Source of the DNA: an uncultured Prevotellaceae bacterium
Lineage (GTDB): Bacteria > Bacteroidota > Bacteroidia > Bacteroidales > Bacteroidaceae
Assembly (NCBI GenBank): GCA_902780635.1
Contig: CACZGH010000004.1
Span: 177,632-241,631 of the forward strand
Direction: 5' to 3'
Length of the DNA stretch: 64,000 nucleotides
A program made the translations under genes and the position numbers. Shown in pieces: positions 26,893 to 35,192 of the stretch. Each line of letters starts with the position of its first letter. The first letter of the stretch is position 1. The notes beneath the pieces are model-generated. The model saw only the letters and a program-made list of their open reading frames with translations. It searched no databases and was not told the DNA's origin.

Positions 26893-28443
26893 ATGAAAAC
26901 AAACTCAAGAATCCAACTTTTCCCACTCCTTCGCATTGCGGCTGCGATGGCTGCTGGCGTGTTTGTGGGCTATGAGAGCTATGGGTCGATGGGGCAGACG
27001 ATTTGGCTGTCGTTGGCGGTTCTGTCGTTGGTACTGACACTGTTGTCTTTCAGCCGTGACACGGTGCAGGGTGGGGCAGTGATGCTGACTGCGGCACTGC
27101 TGTCTGGCTATTTGGTCACCCGTGAGATGGATCGTCTGTCACAACCGCTGCCTTTAGGTACTGTGGAGTATCAGGCGGTGGTGGCCAGCGAACCACAACG
27201 GCGGGGCAAAGTGATGCAGATGGACCTGTGGGTGGTTGATGGAGGCGATGCCATGCCTGGGCGGGTGAAAGCGTCCATTCTCAGAGACACTACCCGAAAC
27301 CAATGGCCAGACCTACAAATAGGCGACGGCATCGTGGTGCGCTCGCAGTTGGAGCGGCCCACCAACTATTATGTCTCCAATTTCGACTATCCGCTCTATC
27401 TGCGGTGCCATGGCGTGACGGCCACCACGTTGGTTTATCCTGACAACTGGCGATGTGAGCGGCTCAGTTTGGAGAGTCTGTCTTATGTAGAGCGCACCAG
27501 GTTGGCAGCCATGAAGTTCAGGCACGCCACATTGCAGCGTTATCTGGACTTGGGACTGGACGATGACGAAATGGCGGTGGCGGTGGCGATGGCCTTAGGC
27601 GACAAGTCGCGTATCACCAACGACCTGCGCGACATCTACTCCATCTCTGGGGCCTCGCATGTGCTGGCCCTCTCGGGTCTGCATCTCGGCATCATTTATA
27701 TGCTGCTGTCGTTGGTGATGGGCACGCGGCGACTCGGCGCATTGCGCGAGTTGTTTATCATCGGTGGCATCTGGGCTTATGCGGTCTTCACAGGACTGTC
27801 GCCCTCGGTGGTGCGCGCTGCGCTGATGATCACGATTTACTCTTTGGTGGGGTTGCTCCGGCGAGACCGGATGTCACTCAACGCATTGGCGCTCACCGTC
27901 ATCATCATGTTGGCGACTCATCCTTTGTGCCTGTATGATGTGGGGTTTCAGATGTCGGTCATGGCGGTGCTCTCCATCTTGGTGTTTTACAAGCCCGTTT
28001 ATGGACTGGTGCCTGCTGAATATCTGCAAACGCACCGCATCGTGAAGTGGGTATGGGCGATGGTGGTGGTGTCATGCTGCGCACAGATAGGAGTGGCTCC
28101 ACTCACGGCTTATTATTTCGGGCGGTTCTCAGTCTATTTTCTGTTGACCAATTTCGTGGTCATCCCTCTCGCCACCATCATCCTTTATCTGACGGCAGCT
28201 ATGTTTGGCGCAGCGTTGGTGCCGGGACTTCTCCCGATAGTGGCGAAACTCCTGTCGACGGTGGTGGGGTGGCAGACGGGTGTGGCTACTTGGGTGTCGT
28301 CGCTGCCGGGCTCCAGTATAGAAAATATTGCCCTCAACCGTTGGCAACTTCTGCTCATCTATGTGGCGATAGCCGCGTTGGGGGTCGCTTTCTTTCGAAT
28401 GCTGAAATTGAGAAGTCCAGGAACTCATCAGTTCAGGAGTTGA
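26893..28443 (+). CDS. ComEC/Rec2-family membrane protein
   Basis: A 516-aa polytopic protein. The ATG at 26893 is preferred over an in-frame GTG at 26881. The N-terminal third (IQLFPLLRIAAAMAAGVFVG, PLPLGTVEYQAVVASEPQRR) fits the DUF4131/OB part, and the middle carries the Competence-domain signature GDKSRITNDLRDIYSISGAS followed by HVLALSGLHLGIIYML near residue 255. About eight membrane helices follow. The protein ends soon after the last helix and lacks the C-terminal metallo-beta-lactamase domain seen in full-length ComEC, as in many Bacteroidetes homologues. It probably forms the DNA uptake channel of the inner membrane, though competence in this organism is not shown. Confidence 0.85.
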   Translation: MKTNSRIQLFPLLRIAAAMAAGVFVGYESYGSMGQTIWLSLAVLSLVLTLLSFSRDTVQGGAVMLTAALLSGYLVTREMDRLSQPLPLGTVEYQAVVASEPQRRGKVMQMDLWVVDGGDAMPGRVKASILRDTTRNQWPDLQIGDGIVVRSQLERPTNYYVSNFDYPLYLRCHGVTATTLVYPDNWRCERLSLESLSYVERTRLAAMKFRHATLQRYLDLGLDDDEMAVAVAMALGDKSRITNDLRDIYSISGASHVLALSGLHLGIIYMLLSLVMGTRRLGALRELFIIGGIWAYAVFTGLSPSVVRAALMITIYSLVGLLRRDRMSLNALALTVIIMLATHPLCLYDVGFQMSVMAVLSILVFYKPVYGLVPAEYLQTHRIVKWVWAMVVVSCCAQIGVAPLTAYYFGRFSVYFLLTNFVVIPLATIILYLTAAMFGAALVPGLLPIVAKLLSTVVGWQTGVATWVSSLPGSSIENIALNRWQLLLIYVAIAALGVAFFRMLKLRSPGTHQFRS

Positions 28444-28608
28444 GGGCTTCAAAAAAATGAATGGGAAAACAATATTTGCAAATCACACAGCGTTTTTATA
28501 TCAAAGAGAAGAACATGATGAAAAGAGGAATGCGGAGATGCAGCTACTGACACTATCCGTGACCTGCCAGACAATACCTGTTAATACAAAACACCAATCT
28601 TTCAAACT

Positions 28609-29205
28609 ATGGTAAAAATCTTAAAAATGCTAAGCGTGGCCCTTGTCTCTTTTGCTGCCTTGATCCTTTTGGCAGCATGCGGAAACAAACAGACAGCCGC
28701 CCCTCAAACAGAGATAGAAGAAACAAGCGTTGAGACCAACTATTTCCCTGCCATCGACCGTTATCTGGTGAATGAATTCGGCAAGCAGTATGCGGAAGGT
28801 GAGCACTCCGTTCCCATTCACAGCATCGTCACTGTCGATGAGAGGAATGGGGAGGACATCCTTGTCTGGGGAGACTTCTGGGTGTTCAACTACAATCAAG
28901 TGGGCGACACACTGAAATGTGTTTCCGGCGGCAGCCATCCTGGACTGATGCACATCCGGCAGACAGAGAAAGGCTTTGACGTGACGGGCTTCGACCAAGT
29001 AGAGGATGGCTCTGGATACCTGCCGTCGGCTCAAAAAATCTTTGGTGACAAGTATGATAAGTTCCATATGATCAACAGTGATGCGGAAGCACGGGAGAGG
29101 TTGAGGGCAGAAGGACTGGCCGTCTATGCCAAGAAAAACAACCTAAGTGTCACCATGTATCAAGATGAAGGCTGGCCCGCGAAAAAGCTGCCTTCAGTAA
29201 ACTAA
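28609..29205 (+). CDS. Lipoprotein of unknown function
   Basis: A 198-aa protein with a lipoprotein signal (MLSVALVSFAALILLAACGN, lipid Cys near 24). The mature part contains YFPAIDRYLVNEFGKQYAEG, ILVWGDFWVFNYNQVGDTLK and SGGSHPGLMHIRQ. The last two resemble NTF2-like or small beta-sheet lipoproteins, but I do not recognise the family. It has no close neighbours in an operon: 165 bp separate it from the ComEC-like gene and 63 bp from the regulator gene downstream. The function is unknown. Confidence 0.6.
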   Translation: MVKILKMLSVALVSFAALILLAACGNKQTAAPQTEIEETSVETNYFPAIDRYLVNEFGKQYAEGEHSVPIHSIVTVDERNGEDILVWGDFWVFNYNQVGDTLKCVSGGSHPGLMHIRQTEKGFDVTGFDQVEDGSGYLPSAQKIFGDKYDKFHMINSDAEARERLRAEGLAVYAKKNNLSVTMYQDEGWPAKKLPSVN

Positions 29206-29268
29206 GACGCATCGGCATTACAAGGCACTGTTATCATAAGAAAAAGGTTTTTTTAGCCCCCACCTTAT

Positions 29269-31242
29269 ATGTTTCGTGTATGGAATAAAGCCACTGTGGC
29301 TATCTTACTGTTGGTAGTGCTCTTTCCCGTTCATCATATGGCGGCAGAGAAGAGCAACAACTATTATGCGTTGAACAGTCAGAACGGGATGAGCAGCAAC
29401 TGTGTATTGCAGATGCTACAGTTGAACGACGGACGTATGGTGGTGGTTACCGACAAAGCAGTGGATGTGTACGATGGGCTACGGTTTTCGTCGGTGGCCA
29501 TTGACACCACGCAATGGGTTGGCGTGCCAGGCTATATAGGGGCAACCCATCTTTTTGCCGACGCTCAGGACCGCCTTTGGATGAAACAGTGGGGGCGGCT
29601 TTACTGTCTCAATCTGCGTACGATGCAATGGTTGAAGGAGCGCAACTGGACGGCTGCTGACTTCTTCATTACCAGCGATGGAGAGACATGGCTGCTTCAT
29701 GGGCGACAACTGGTCAATTCTGCCTCTCAGCACGTGTTGCATCTACCCACTGAAGCTGGAAACTTGCAAGATGTGGTATCACACTCTGATAGTGTCTATA
29801 CCTTCTTTAGTACAGGACAGCTCGCCGTCTATCTGAAAAATGGTCACATGGCTTACCTGTCAGAGGCCTATGATGAACATTTGCGGGACAAGTACGCCAA
29901 CACGTCGTTGGTCGTGCACGGTGCAGACGGTTGTTTCTACCAGGTACGTACAGGCAACGGAGGCTCCGTGCTTCAGTCGTTTAGTCCTAAGACGCATCAA
30001 TGGCATCAACTGTTGACAAGTGCCACCTGGATGCACACTTTGACACCAACACCCACAGGAATGCTCTACCTCACTACATCCGACGGCTATCTCAGTATCA
30101 ATACCTCTACGGGTGAAAAGCACTCCTACCGTGAACTGCACTTGCCCGATGGAACAACACTTACCACAGGCATCAACACCGTGTGGATTGACCGGGAGGG
30201 AGGCATCTGGCTTGGCACCTACAACAATGGGCTGCTATACACATCACCATTGTCAGGCATCTTTGACACACAACCCATAGACATTCAAGTAGCCCCTATT
30301 CTCACCACCATCTATCTCCATGGTCAGCCCTTACAGGTAGGGCACGACTATGATGGTCATATATTGCTCAAAGTCACTCCGCCCTATACCCAGCACCTCA
30401 CTTTCAGCCACGATCAAAACTCACTGGCCTTTCGGTTCTCCACCATGAATTATGTGCGTCCCCGCAGCACATGTTATCGTTATCGCTTCTCGGGCGACAC
30501 AGGACAGTGGCATACACTATCAGCCGATTCTGCCAGTCATTTGGTTGATGATAAAGGTGTCTTCTATTTACCGCTGGTCAGTCTCTCACCAGGCGATTAC
30601 ACTTTGGAGGTGATGGCCACCACTAACCCCAGCCATTGGGAGGGTGCCACTGTGCGCCGCATCACTTTCACCATCCGTCCGCCTTGGTGGCAAACCCCTT
30701 TGTCCTATCTCTTGTATGTCTGTGTGGCTATTGCTGCCATCGCTGCCACTTTCCGCCTCTATCAACGCCGTCTTCAGCGAAAGCAACGTGAGGACATGTT
30801 GCTGCTGCGTATCCATAATCTGGTGGAACAAGTGAATCAATATGAACAAACCGAAGCTGTTGTGGTGCTCAATGATCCCGATTCCTCAGCATCGACCATT
30901 TCAAAGCCAGAACCCACAGCGCAAGAGAAAGAGTTTATGGCACGCGCCACACAATTGGTTGAGCAACACATCACCGACCCGACCTATAATGTGGAGCGGT
31001 TGGCTGCAGATCTCTGCATGGAGCGCACGGGTCTCTACAAGCGGCTGACAAACTTGATGCAGCAACCTCCGGTGGCTTTCATCCGCAGTATCCGCCTGCA
31101 TCGCGCAGCCGCCATGTTGCAAAGAGGTGACATGTCTGTCACCGAGATTGCAGAGCACACAGGTTTCTGTTCCACAAGTTACTTCAGCAAATGCTTCCAA
31201 AAAGAATTTGGTTGCAAACCCTCGGAATACCTAGATAAATAG
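29269..31242 (+). CDS. Membrane sensor with AraC DNA-binding domain, no kinase
   Basis: A 657-aa protein laid out like a hybrid two-component regulator with its kinase and receiver missing. In order: a signal/anchor helix (VAILLLVVLFPVHHMAA); a periplasmic propeller-like region (for example GGIWLGTYNNGLLYTS near 306); a Y_Y_Y-like beta domain (near 390-465, YRYRFSGDTGQWHTL); a transmembrane helix (LSYLLYVCVAIAAIAATFRL near 477-498); a short coiled linker; and an AraC-type HTH at about 560-657 (YNVERLAADLCMERTGLYKR, TEIAEHTGFCSTSYFSKCFQ). No HisKA, HATPase or receiver motif is present. Next to two GH31 genes, it probably senses their glycan product and activates them directly, as proposed for SusR-like proteins. 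Confidence 0.8.
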   Translation: MFRVWNKATVAILLLVVLFPVHHMAAEKSNNYYALNSQNGMSSNCVLQMLQLNDGRMVVVTDKAVDVYDGLRFSSVAIDTTQWVGVPGYIGATHLFADAQDRLWMKQWGRLYCLNLRTMQWLKERNWTAADFFITSDGETWLLHGRQLVNSASQHVLHLPTEAGNLQDVVSHSDSVYTFFSTGQLAVYLKNGHMAYLSEAYDEHLRDKYANTSLVVHGADGCFYQVRTGNGGSVLQSFSPKTHQWHQLLTSATWMHTLTPTPTGMLYLTTSDGYLSINTSTGEKHSYRELHLPDGTTLTTGINTVWIDREGGIWLGTYNNGLLYTSPLSGIFDTQPIDIQVAPILTTIYLHGQPLQVGHDYDGHILLKVTPPYTQHLTFSHDQNSLAFRFSTMNYVRPRSTCYRYRFSGDTGQWHTLSADSASHLVDDKGVFYLPLVSLSPGDYTLEVMATTNPSHWEGATVRRITFTIRPPWWQTPLSYLLYVCVAIAAIAATFRLYQRRLQRKQREDMLLLRIHNLVEQVNQYEQTEAVVVLNDPDSSASTISKPEPTAQEKEFMARATQLVEQHITDPTYNVERLAADLCMERTGLYKRLTNLMQQPPVAFIRSIRLHRAAAMLQRGDMSVTEIAEHTGFCSTSYFSKCFQKEFGCKPSEYLDK

Positions 31243-31281
31243 GCACTTTTCAACATTTGTTACAGCATCATCGTCATATGT

Positions 31282-31315
31282 TTTGCAATGAATAAGTCGT
31301 TTCATTTTAACTTTG
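31282..31315 (+). promoter_or_regulatory. Promoter of the GH31 pair
   Basis: TTTG at 31282-31285 and TAACTTTG at 31308-31315, with a 22-nt spacer, slightly longer than usual. The -7 box is exact. It places transcription start near 31322, which rules out an earlier in-frame ATG at 31288 and supports translation from 31378. Confidence 0.6.
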
Positions 31316-31377
31316 CACCATTGAACAGTATCACTGTTAATGGGAATTGCAGACTACACCTAATACTTACAAGTAAA

Positions 31378-34300
31378 ATGAAACAAGTACTTATGCTATT
31401 GACAATGATTGCGGTATCGTTTTGTCATACCACAATCTTGGCACAGGAACATTACCGTTTTGTGCCCACCGATTACGTGTCCACCGACAACGCCCGCGCC
31501 CCGCAGAGCTCTTTCAGCTATGACGGACAGTCATTCACAGTGACGGCCTCGGGCCAGAACAATGTAGCTTTCAAGATGGGAGCCGAATGCGATGGCAAAT
31601 ACTTCATCACCTCCATGGACCGGTGGCTGGTGGTCCGTGGCAGCAATCTGAAGACAGGATCCGCCGACACTTATCTATGGTGGATCAACGGTGTGAACCA
31701 TGGAACCCAGGTGGCTCCTGACTATGTCAGCACCACTCCCGACGGTCAGCAGTTATTCGTCTGGAACTTATTGAATGGCAACGAGCTGTTCTCATGGTTC
31801 AACAACATGGGTGAGCGAGTGGTGCTCAACTCCAATGGTACGGGCTTTATCTTGGCCATGGGGCTGACAGCCACGGGTATGGCAGGCACAGTAAGCGACG
31901 TGGGCTACTACAGCAACATGGCTATCAGCGACAAATACCCAACACTGATGCCTGTGCTAGGAATCACTCATGAAGCAATGGCAGAGGAGATGCGGACAGC
32001 ACTGTCGAATGAGATAGACAAAGCCCGTCAATTGTTGGAGCAGCGCCCCGCCTCTGACGAGGTGAAAGCTCGTCTGCAGACGGCCATCGAAGAGGCACAA
32101 GCGGTACTTGATGCCATCTCGGTGGAGAACTACTCTGCTGTGCCAGATGCCATCAATCGTTTGCGACAGGCCATGGAAGAATACAAGTCGCAGAGCCGCA
32201 TTGCCAGTTACGAACTGACCTCTGACGGACTGCTGGCCCATTGGGATGACCTCACCGTAAGGGTGCGCTTTTTCAACGACAGTACGCTGCGCATCACAAA
32301 ATATGTGGGCGATGAGAACAAGGTGGAGCGAAGCCTGGTGGTCACTGCTCTTTCGGAACAAGTCGTTGGCATCAGCCAATCTGCCACCGAAGACATCGTG
32401 ACACTCTCCACCGCCAAGGTCAGGATGACTTACAACGTGGCAGAAGCCACGGTCAGTGTGTTTCGCTCCACGGGCGAACTGCTCATCAAAGAGAAACTGG
32501 CTGATATCGCAGCCAAGGCCGACGGCCCCAATGCCTCCTATCAGTTGAAACAGGTGTTCGCACTTGATGCCGACGAGCAAATTTATGGTATGGGACAGCT
32601 GCAGAACGGCCGGCTCTCCATGCGCGGCCTCAATACGACGATGATACAGGACAACAGAAGCATCTACATACCTTATTTCTATTCCTCCAAGCGTTATGCC
32701 CTCTATTGGGACAACTACTCTCCCACCACGTTCAGCGACACCGCCGACGAGACCGTCTTCTCCTCCACGGGGCAGGCCATCGACTACTATGTGCTCGTGG
32801 GCGAATCGGCTGATGACGTCCTTCACTCATGGCGGCAGATGACCGGCGGCACACAGTTGCCTCCATTGTGGAACTTCGGCCTTTACCAGAGCAAGCAGCG
32901 CTATCAGAGCACCCAAGAAGTCATCGACGTGGTGGCTAAATACCGCCAACTTGGCGTGCCCCTCGACTGCGTGGTGCAGGACTGGCAGTACTGGGGCGAC
33001 GACAACCACTGGAACGCCATGGAGTTTCTCAACCCGAAATACAGCGACTATCAGCGCATGATAGACGAGGTGCATGCCATGAATGCCAAATTAATGATCA
33101 GCGTATGGCCAGACTTCGGTCCTGCCACCAAGCAATACAAGGAGTTTAGCGAGGCTGGCCGCCTCATCCCCATTCAGAGTTATCCCACCAGCGTGGCTAC
33201 ACGCCCCTATGATGTCTATGACGCCAACACGCGAACCCGCTATTGGGATTACCTTTATGAAGGACTGATGAGCAAGGGTGTCGACGCCATCTGGCTCGAC
33301 TCGTCCGAACCCGATGACTTCAGCAACAAGACGACAGACTACGACTATGTGACGGGCTTCGGCGGACGCACCTTCCGTTCCTTGCGCAATGCCTTCCCTC
33401 TCTGTCATGTGGCAGGTGTCTACGACAACCACCGCGCAGAAAACGGCTTGTCTGACAAACGCGTGAGCATCCTCACCCGCTCCGCTTTTGCCGGTATGCA
33501 GCGCACGGGAGCCTTTGTTTGGAGTGCCGACATCACCTCGAGTTGGCAGACCCTGGCAGCCCAGATTCCCGCGGCCTGCAACCTCAGCGTCTCGGGTTTG
33601 CCCTATTGGAACAGTGACACAGGAGCATTCTTCATCGGCAGTTATGGTGGTGTAGGCGATGCCAGTTGGCGCGCGCTCTACGACCGTTGGACACAATTCT
33701 CGTGCTTCTGCCCCATGATGCGCTTCCATGGCGACCAGACACCACGCGAGATTTGGCAGTTTGGACAAGAGAACGACGCTCAGGGAGACTACGACAATGT
33801 CCTGCGCTACATTCGCCTGCGCTATCGCTTATTGCCCTATCTTTACAGCACAGCCCATCAGGTGGTGAGCTCCGACAAAACCTTCATGCAGGCCATGCCC
33901 ATAGCCTTTGAGGACGATGCAAAGTGTGTGGGGATAGCCGACCAGTACATGCTCGGCCGCAACTTCCTCGTGGCACCAGTTGTGACCGATGGAGCTGCTG
34001 GACGCCATGTCTATTTACCTAACAATGGTGTCTGGTACGATTTCTGGACAGGAAAGGTATATCATGGCGGCAAGTCCATCTATCGGACTACTCCACAAGA
34101 CATTATGCCTCTGTACATTCCTGCCGGCAGCATCCTGCCCATAGGCCCAGAAGTGCAGTATAGCACCGAAAAGAAATGGGACAACCTGGAAATCCGTGTC
34201 TATGCAGGAGCCGACGGACAGTTCACACTTTATGAGGATGAGTTTGATGGCTATGGCTACCAGCAGGGCAATAGTAGCGAGATTCCTTTCATATGGGATG

Positions 34301-35175
34301 AGGCGACGCAAACGCTCACCATCGGGCAACGCGGAGGAACCTACCCTGGCATGTTGCAGCAACGAACATTCCGTATCGTCCGTGTTTCATCAAAGAAAGG
34401 TTATGGAGACTTGCCTTCCACCGTCTATGATCATGTTGTTAGTTACGATGGAAATGAGTTGACAGTGAGTCTGGCAGAAGAAGCAGAAGTCGAACCACAG
34501 GCTGATGAAAAGACCGACCACATCGTCAACCCGAGTTTCGAGGCCGACGGGCGTGGCTTGACGAAAGAGGCTCCTCAGGGATGGACAGTGGAGAGCGAAA
34601 CTGCCTGGTGGGGCGTGAACCATGGTGGTGGCAATGGCGACCCACAGGCTACCGACGGAAACTATATCTTTGGTGTGTGGGATGGTACGGCTACGATGAC
34701 ACCCACCATCAGCCAGACCCTTACCGATCTGCCCAAGGGGCGCTATATGCTGACGGTCGATATGCAGGCCAGCAACCGTTCGGCCACCACTATCCGTCTG
34801 GGCAAACAGTATGTTTTTGCAGGAGAGCAGAAAGGCTATTTTGCCGACCAGCTGAGCACAGCTGGTATGGGCGACACCTATCCCATGCAGACCATCGCCG
34901 TCAGTTTTGAGCAGGAGGCCGACAACAGCCCCATTGTCATCGGTGTCAGCACCGAGGGTGCTCCCAACGAGACGTGGTTCAAGATTGACAATTTTCGACT
35001 TTACCTTATATCTGACGACATAACCGACCATATATCACCTCTCGGCTTTTTCCAACCATTGCCATCGTCTTCGGCCCTCTATGACCTTGCAGGCCGAAAG
35101 GTCTCCACAAATCCCAACAGCCGTCTGCCACATGGAATCTATATCAAAGATCATAAGAAAATCATTGTCAAATAA
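31378..35175 (+). CDS. Multidomain GH31 glycoside hydrolase
   Basis: A 1265-aa secreted enzyme (signal peptide MKQVLMLLTMIAVSFCHTTILAQ-like). The layout is: an N-terminal beta domain of unknown type (to about 190), a helical FIVAR-like segment (about 200-280), a GH31 N-terminal sandwich, the catalytic barrel with nucleophile Asp641 in IWLDSSEPDDF and acid/base Asp718 in VWSADITSSW, a DUF5110-type sandwich, then a carbohydrate-binding-like jelly-roll (NPSFEADGRG, near 1045-1215). The end, ALYDLAGRKV...HGIYI followed by KKIIVK, resembles a type IX secretion sorting tail. GH31 covers alpha-glucosidase, alpha-xylosidase and others; specificity is unassigned. It is co-transcribed with the next GH31 gene. 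Confidence 0.85.
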   Translation: MKQVLMLLTMIAVSFCHTTILAQEHYRFVPTDYVSTDNARAPQSSFSYDGQSFTVTASGQNNVAFKMGAECDGKYFITSMDRWLVVRGSNLKTGSADTYLWWINGVNHGTQVAPDYVSTTPDGQQLFVWNLLNGNELFSWFNNMGERVVLNSNGTGFILAMGLTATGMAGTVSDVGYYSNMAISDKYPTLMPVLGITHEAMAEEMRTALSNEIDKARQLLEQRPASDEVKARLQTAIEEAQAVLDAISVENYSAVPDAINRLRQAMEEYKSQSRIASYELTSDGLLAHWDDLTVRVRFFNDSTLRITKYVGDENKVERSLVVTALSEQVVGISQSATEDIVTLSTAKVRMTYNVAEATVSVFRSTGELLIKEKLADIAAKADGPNASYQLKQVFALDADEQIYGMGQLQNGRLSMRGLNTTMIQDNRSIYIPYFYSSKRYALYWDNYSPTTFSDTADETVFSSTGQAIDYYVLVGESADDVLHSWRQMTGGTQLPPLWNFGLYQSKQRYQSTQEVIDVVAKYRQLGVPLDCVVQDWQYWGDDNHWNAMEFLNPKYSDYQRMIDEVHAMNAKLMISVWPDFGPATKQYKEFSEAGRLIPIQSYPTSVATRPYDVYDANTRTRYWDYLYEGLMSKGVDAIWLDSSEPDDFSNKTTDYDYVTGFGGRTFRSLRNAFPLCHVAGVYDNHRAENGLSDKRVSILTRSAFAGMQRTGAFVWSADITSSWQTLAAQIPAACNLSVSGLPYWNSDTGAFFIGSYGGVGDASWRALYDRWTQFSCFCPMMRFHGDQTPREIWQFGQENDAQGDYDNVLRYIRLRYRLLPYLYSTAHQVVSSDKTFMQAMPIAFEDDAKCVGIADQYMLGRNFLVAPVVTDGAAGRHVYLPNNGVWYDFWTGKVYHGGKSIYRTTPQDIMPLYIPAGSILPIGPEVQYSTEKKWDNLEIRVYAGADGQFTLYEDEFDGYGYQQGNSSEIPFIWDEATQTLTIGQRGGTYPGMLQQRTFRIVRVSSKKGYGDLPSTVYDHVVSYDGNELTVSLAEEAEVEPQADEKTDHIVNPSFEADGRGLTKEAPQGWTVESETAWWGVNHGGGNGDPQATDGNYIFGVWDGTATMTPTISQTLTDLPKGRYMLTVDMQASNRSATTIRLGKQYVFAGEQKGYFADQLSTAGMGDTYPMQTIAVSFEQEADNSPIVIGVSTEGAPNETWFKIDNFRLYLISDDITDHISPLGFFQPLPSSSALYDLAGRKVSTNPNSRLPHGIYIKDHKKIIVK

Positions 35176-35192
35176 TCAATCATACAACTGAA

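Noticed and set aside
31288-31377. Longer N-terminus for the first GH31 enzyme
   Set aside because: The extension begins upstream of the predicted transcription start and would bury the signal peptide at residue 31.
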